Assembly: GCA_013696695.1 (NCBI GenBank)
Contig: JACCYD010000458.1
Span: forward strand, 1 to 9,013
DNA length: 9,013 bases
Source of the DNA: Deltaproteobacteria bacterium
Lineage (GTDB): Bacteria > Myxococcota_A > Polyangia > Haliangiales > Haliangiaceae
Direction of reading: 5' to 3'
In this document: positions 6,322 through 9,013 of the stretch, piece after piece
Numbering within the stretch: position 1 is the first letter of the stretch
Layout: each line of letters opens with the position of its first letter
Translations under genes and position numbers: made by a program
Notes under the pieces: model-generated
The model's database searches: none
Seen by the model: only the letters and a program-made list of their open reading frames with translations
What the model was told of the DNA's origin: nothing

Positions 6322-7529
6322 CCGCTCGACACCCGGCGACCGCGACCTGGACGTTTCCGCCGGAGCGCGAGGCGGTTCCCGATCGCCTCAACCTCAAGGA
6401 GCTCGCAGCCCGCCCGGACCGCTTCGAGCACCACCTGATCGTCGTCGCCAAGCTCGGCTGCGCTCAGCTCGAGGTCGCCACCGCCAGCGAGCCGCTCTAC
6501 TTCGCACACGTCAACATCTCCGACGAGTACGCGGTCGCGCTGCCCACCGGCGATCCGCTGCTCGACGCGTTTCCGATGCGCACGTTCGTCGCAGACGCGA
6601 AGACCGGCGCTGACGTCGGCCGCTACAACCATCGCGCCGGCGATGTCGTATTGCATCCGCTCGGCTTCGCACACTGGCCGGGCAAGCTGCGCCCGCCATA
6701 CACCGGCCTCGACATCCCGCCGGGCATGCGGCGCTGCGGGGTCTCGCTGGTCTATTGCGCGAGCGTGCCGACGCGATCGACCGCGGAGGTCCTCCCGTTG
6801 CCGCCGGGGCGCAAGCCCGACGACGTCAAGCCGTACGTCACGCCGCCGCCGGCGCTGTCGCTCGCGACGCTCTCCGGCCCGCCCGGGGTGATCGCGCGCG
6901 TCGGGAACACCCAGCTCGAGCTGGTCGAGCGGCCCGCACAGATCGCGCCACCGCGCGGTGGCTGGGTTGTGGTGGTTTCAGGCACCGGGCCGCATGCCGC
7001 GTTCGATCTGATCCGCATCGCACCGGGTACCTCGCTCGACGGCGCTGGGATCGAGCGCGCCCTCGTGTTGTCGGGCAATGCCGGGCCCGAGGCGATTCCG
7101 CCATCGTGGTCCGCGTTGCCCACCGCGCCGTTTGCCGTGTTCGAGGAGGGGTCGCGCGGAGCGCTGCCCGTGATCGTCGGCGGCCATCGCAAGAAGCTCG
7201 AGCCAGGGGCGCGGCCGCATTCGAGCCTCCGCATCGAAGAGCGCTCGGCCACGATCGTCGCGGTCACGCTCGAGGACGTCACCGCCGAGGTGCCTCGCTA
7301 CTGGCTCGCGCGCATGCTGTTCCGGATCGCGCTCCACGACCTTCGCCTCAACTATGTCGAGACCTACGAGGGCGTGTTCGTCGACGACTCCGGCACCGAC
7401 GTCGAGATCGGGATCCGCACCGGCGATCGACGCGTCTCGCTCTCGATCCCGCGCGCAGATGCGCTCGGCGTGATCGAGCGCCTCTATCGCGCCGTCGCGC
7501 CCGCCGATTATCGCGAACGCCTCGTTTGA
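6318..7529 (+). CDS. Unrecognised protein with one cupin-like motif
   Basis: I do not recognise the family of this 403-residue protein. There is no signal peptide or membrane segment, so it is probably cytoplasmic. GTG 6318 is chosen because it overlaps the hydrolase stop (GTGA) and has AGGAG eight bases upstream; the open frame continues further upstream, but only as a shadow of the hydrolase gene. Residues 108-119 (GDVVLHPLGFAH) fit the cupin motif 2 pattern G-x5-P-x-G-x2-H, although the final Asn is Lys and no clear motif 1 (HxH...E) precedes it. His105, His113 and His119 could bind a metal. A Pro-rich stretch near 160-180 separates this half from a second half made of alternating strands (GWVVVVSGTG, ATIVAVTLEDV) and ending in a helix (ALGVIERLYRAV). 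Tight coupling suggests it works with the hydrolase. A cupin-type reading is a weak inference. Confidence 0.85.
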   Translation: MTARHPATATWTFPPEREAVPDRLNLKELAARPDRFEHHLIVVAKLGCAQLEVATASEPLYFAHVNISDEYAVALPTGDPLLDAFPMRTFVADAKTGADVGRYNHRAGDVVLHPLGFAHWPGKLRPPYTGLDIPPGMRRCGVSLVYCASVPTRSTAEVLPLPPGRKPDDVKPYVTPPPALSLATLSGPPGVIARVGNTQLELVERPAQIAPPRGGWVVVVSGTGPHAAFDLIRIAPGTSLDGAGIERALVLSGNAGPEAIPPSWSALPTAPFAVFEEGSRGALPVIVGGHRKKLEPGARPHSSLRIEERSATIVAVTLEDVTAEVPRYWLARMLFRIALHDLRLNYVETYEGVFVDDSGTDVEIGIRTGDRRVSLSIPRADALGVIERLYRAVAPADYRERLV

Positions 7530-7560
7530 CCCGGGATCGGGCTCTTACGACCTCGGACCC

Positions 7561-8814
7561 GTGATACGCCCGCAGTGGGTGCAGGGCGCTCCGCAGAATC
7601 AAGACCTCGCGCAGATCCTTCGTATGGTGCGCTGGCTGCTGATCTGCCTGCTCGTCGTGCTCGGGTGGGTGGTCCTCAGTTACCTCGCTGGCGTGCTCGG
7701 GCCGATCCTTGCCGCGCTCGGCATCGCGTATCTGTTGAACCCGTTGCTCGACCGCCTGGTCAAGCGCGGGATGAACCGCGCCGCGGGTGCCGGCATCTTG
7801 CTCGGGCTCGCGCTCGGCAGCTTCATCGTGTTGATCTCGATCGCGACCCCGGCGATCGCGAACCAGCTCGGAGACTTCGTCGGTCGGCTCGACGAGACGC
7901 TGGCGAACCTCGATCGCTGGCTCAAGGACACGCTCGGCTTCGAGATTCCCCAGCAGTGGCGCGATTACGTCGGTGGCAAGGACGTCAAGGGCGCGCTCGC
8001 CGCGAGCTCGCCGATGCAACGGATCTCCGAGATCGCGTTCTCGGGCATCGCGGGTGTGATCGGCGTGCTCGCCGAGGTGCTGCTGGTGCCGGTGTTCGCG
8101 TTTTACTTCCTCGTCGACTGGCCGAATCTGCTCAAGCGGATCGAGCACATGATCCCGCCGCGCCGTCGCGCCGAGGTTCGCGAGCTGGTGCGCGAGATCG
8201 ATCGCGTGATCGCGAACTGGGTCCGCGGCCAGGCGATCGTGACGACGATCCTGATGATCCTGTACGCGATCGCGTTCACGATCGTCGGCATGCCGCTGTC
8301 GGTGCCGATCGGCTTCGTCGTCGGCGCGCTCACCATCATCCCGTTCATCGGCACGTTCGTCGGCGCCGCGCTCGCGGTGCTCGTCGTCATCACCGGCGGC
8401 GGCAACGTGTCGATCCTCGGCGGCGTCGGCATCGTGTTCGTCGTGCTCCACCTGCTCGAGGCCGCGGTGCTGACGCCCAAGATCGTCGGACATCGCGTCG
8501 GGCTGTCGGAGTCCGGTGCGCTCCTCGCGGTGGTCGCGGGCGGCAAGCTGCTCGGCTTCGTCGGCGTCGTGCTCGCGGTGCCGATCGCCGCCACGTTCGC
8601 GGTGCTCGCGCGCTACTTCGTTCGCTACTACCAGCACACCGACTTCTTCGGTCGCGAGTCGGATGCCGACGTCGTGATCACGCCGGCGATGGCGTTGATC
8701 ATCCCGGGTAAGTCGTGGGCGCCCGCGGTGTGGGAGGCCGGCGCGGTGGAGCTCGAGACGCACACCGAGATCGCGCTCGAGGGCGATCTCGCGGTGCCGA
8801 AGGCCGAGCCATGA
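7561..8814 (+). CDS. AI-2E family (PerM/TqsA-type) membrane protein
   Basis: This 417-residue polytopic inner-membrane protein belongs to the AI-2E transporter family (PF01594, formerly UPF0118). Characterised members include E. coli TqsA, linked to autoinducer-2 export, and other members have been linked to ion or solute efflux; the substrate here cannot be inferred. Hydrophobic segments lie near 24-42, 43-60 and 72-95, followed by a soluble loop with an amphipathic part (~100-150). Next come the family segment PVFAFYFLVDW (~177-187), a basic helix, GQAIV at 223-227, IPFIGTFVG at 260-268 and LTPKIVGHRVGLS at 304-316, before the last helix pairs. A ~55-residue tail after about 358 is soluble. 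GTG 7561 is assumed as start; ATG 7624 directly before the first helix is possible, and neither has a convincing Shine-Dalgarno. The stop overlaps the next gene (ATGA). Confidence 0.93.
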   Translation: MIRPQWVQGAPQNQDLAQILRMVRWLLICLLVVLGWVVLSYLAGVLGPILAALGIAYLLNPLLDRLVKRGMNRAAGAGILLGLALGSFIVLISIATPAIANQLGDFVGRLDETLANLDRWLKDTLGFEIPQQWRDYVGGKDVKGALAASSPMQRISEIAFSGIAGVIGVLAEVLLVPVFAFYFLVDWPNLLKRIEHMIPPRRRAEVRELVREIDRVIANWVRGQAIVTTILMILYAIAFTIVGMPLSVPIGFVVGALTIIPFIGTFVGAALAVLVVITGGGNVSILGGVGIVFVVLHLLEAAVLTPKIVGHRVGLSESGALLAVVAGGKLLGFVGVVLAVPIAATFAVLARYFVRYYQHTDFFGRESDADVVITPAMALIIPGKSWAPAVWEAGAVELETHTEIALEGDLAVPKAEP

Positions 8815-9013
8815 CGTTACGAATCGAAGACCGCGGCGCCGTTCGCTGGCTGACGCTCGATCGCCCCGATACCCGCAACGGGCTCACCGTCGACATCACC
8901 AAGGCGATCGCCACTGCGCTGCGCGACCTCACCGAGACCACGCGCGCGATCGCGATCACCGGCGCGAACGGCGCGTTCTGCTCCGGCCTCGATCTCAAGG
9001 ACGCGATGCGCCG
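8811..9013 (+). CDS. Enoyl-CoA hydratase/isomerase family protein, 5' part
   Basis: The first 67 codons of a crotonase-family gene run off the right edge. The N-terminus has the usual plan: a strand VRWLTLDRP (11-19), the RNGLT segment at 22-26 in place of the common RNALS, and helix TKAIATALRDL. A second strand, IAITGANGAFCSGLDLKD, contains the oxyanion-hole region at 55-62 with the conserved SGLDL. Members act on acyl-CoA thioesters (hydration, isomerisation or cleavage). The catalytic Glu residues and C-terminal region lie outside the window, so the exact reaction is undecided. ATG 8811 overlaps the transporter stop as ATGA, implying co-transcription, although the two roles have no evident link. 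Confidence 0.93.
   Translation, partial: MTLRIEDRGAVRWLTLDRPDTRNGLTVDITKAIATALRDLTETTRAIAITGANGAFCSGLDLKDAMR

Noticed and set aside
7348..8763. 471-codon open frame on the minus strand
   Set aside because: It lies opposite the well-supported AI-2E gene and the end of the preceding gene. Its product is a low-complexity Arg/His/Asp/Glu-rich chain typical of antisense reading in high-GC DNA.
8795..8810. Extra copy of the 48-bp repeat core near the end of the AI-2E gene
   Set aside because: Only about ten bases (CCGAAGGCCGAGCC-like) resemble the unit, and they encode the ordinary tail PKAEP. Chance similarity is sufficient.

Overview
The window is a gene-dense, high-GC stretch with all recognisable genes on the + strand. 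The GC-rich codon use, a transmembrane Hanks-type Ser/Thr kinase, a PEGA lipoprotein and two LPP20/FlgT-like envelope proteins suggest a Myxococcota (deltaproteobacterial) genome, perhaps the Haliangium/Kofleriaceae side. This is an inference from gene content; there is no rRNA or other taxonomic marker here. I see no tRNA or rRNA gene, CRISPR array, insertion sequence or phage gene.

Layout: 1-1059 is the 3' part of guaA (GMP synthase). Its stop overlaps the start of a secreted LPP20-like protein (1056-1760). After 45 bases comes a Ser/Thr kinase (1806-3374) with a Pro-rich linker, one membrane helix and an eight-cysteine C-terminal domain. A 118-base gap (3375-3492), the only notable intergenic stretch, carries a candidate promoter and short repeats. 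It leads to a two-gene unit: a signal-peptide FlgT/LPP20-like protein (3493-4662) and an overlapping PEGA lipoprotein (4662-4994). A second coupled pair follows: an alpha/beta hydrolase with a cysteine in the nucleophile elbow (5008-6321) and an unrecognised protein with one cupin-like motif (6318-7529). Last are an AI-2E/PerM-family membrane protein (7561-8814) and the start of a crotonase-family gene (8811-9013, cut by the window end).

The region from 1056 to 4994 reads as a cell-envelope locus: two exported proteins of related architecture, a membrane kinase with a probable disulfide-bonded outside domain, and an outer-membrane-type lipoprotein. A shared task in envelope assembly or surveillance is plausible but is inferred only from adjacency. 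The kinase and the 3493 gene are each preceded by the same extended -10-like box, TGCTAG(T/G)CT, very close to the ATG and without a Shine-Dalgarno, which suggests leaderless or near-leaderless transcripts. Most other junctions are 1-4 base stop/start overlaps, so translational coupling is common here.

No clearly new multi-gene system is evident. The most notable points are the Cys-for-Ser nucleophile, an in-frame 48-bp tandem duplication with hairpin-forming units inside the same hydrolase gene, the eight-Cys kinase ectodomain, and the unrecognised partner protein of the hydrolase.
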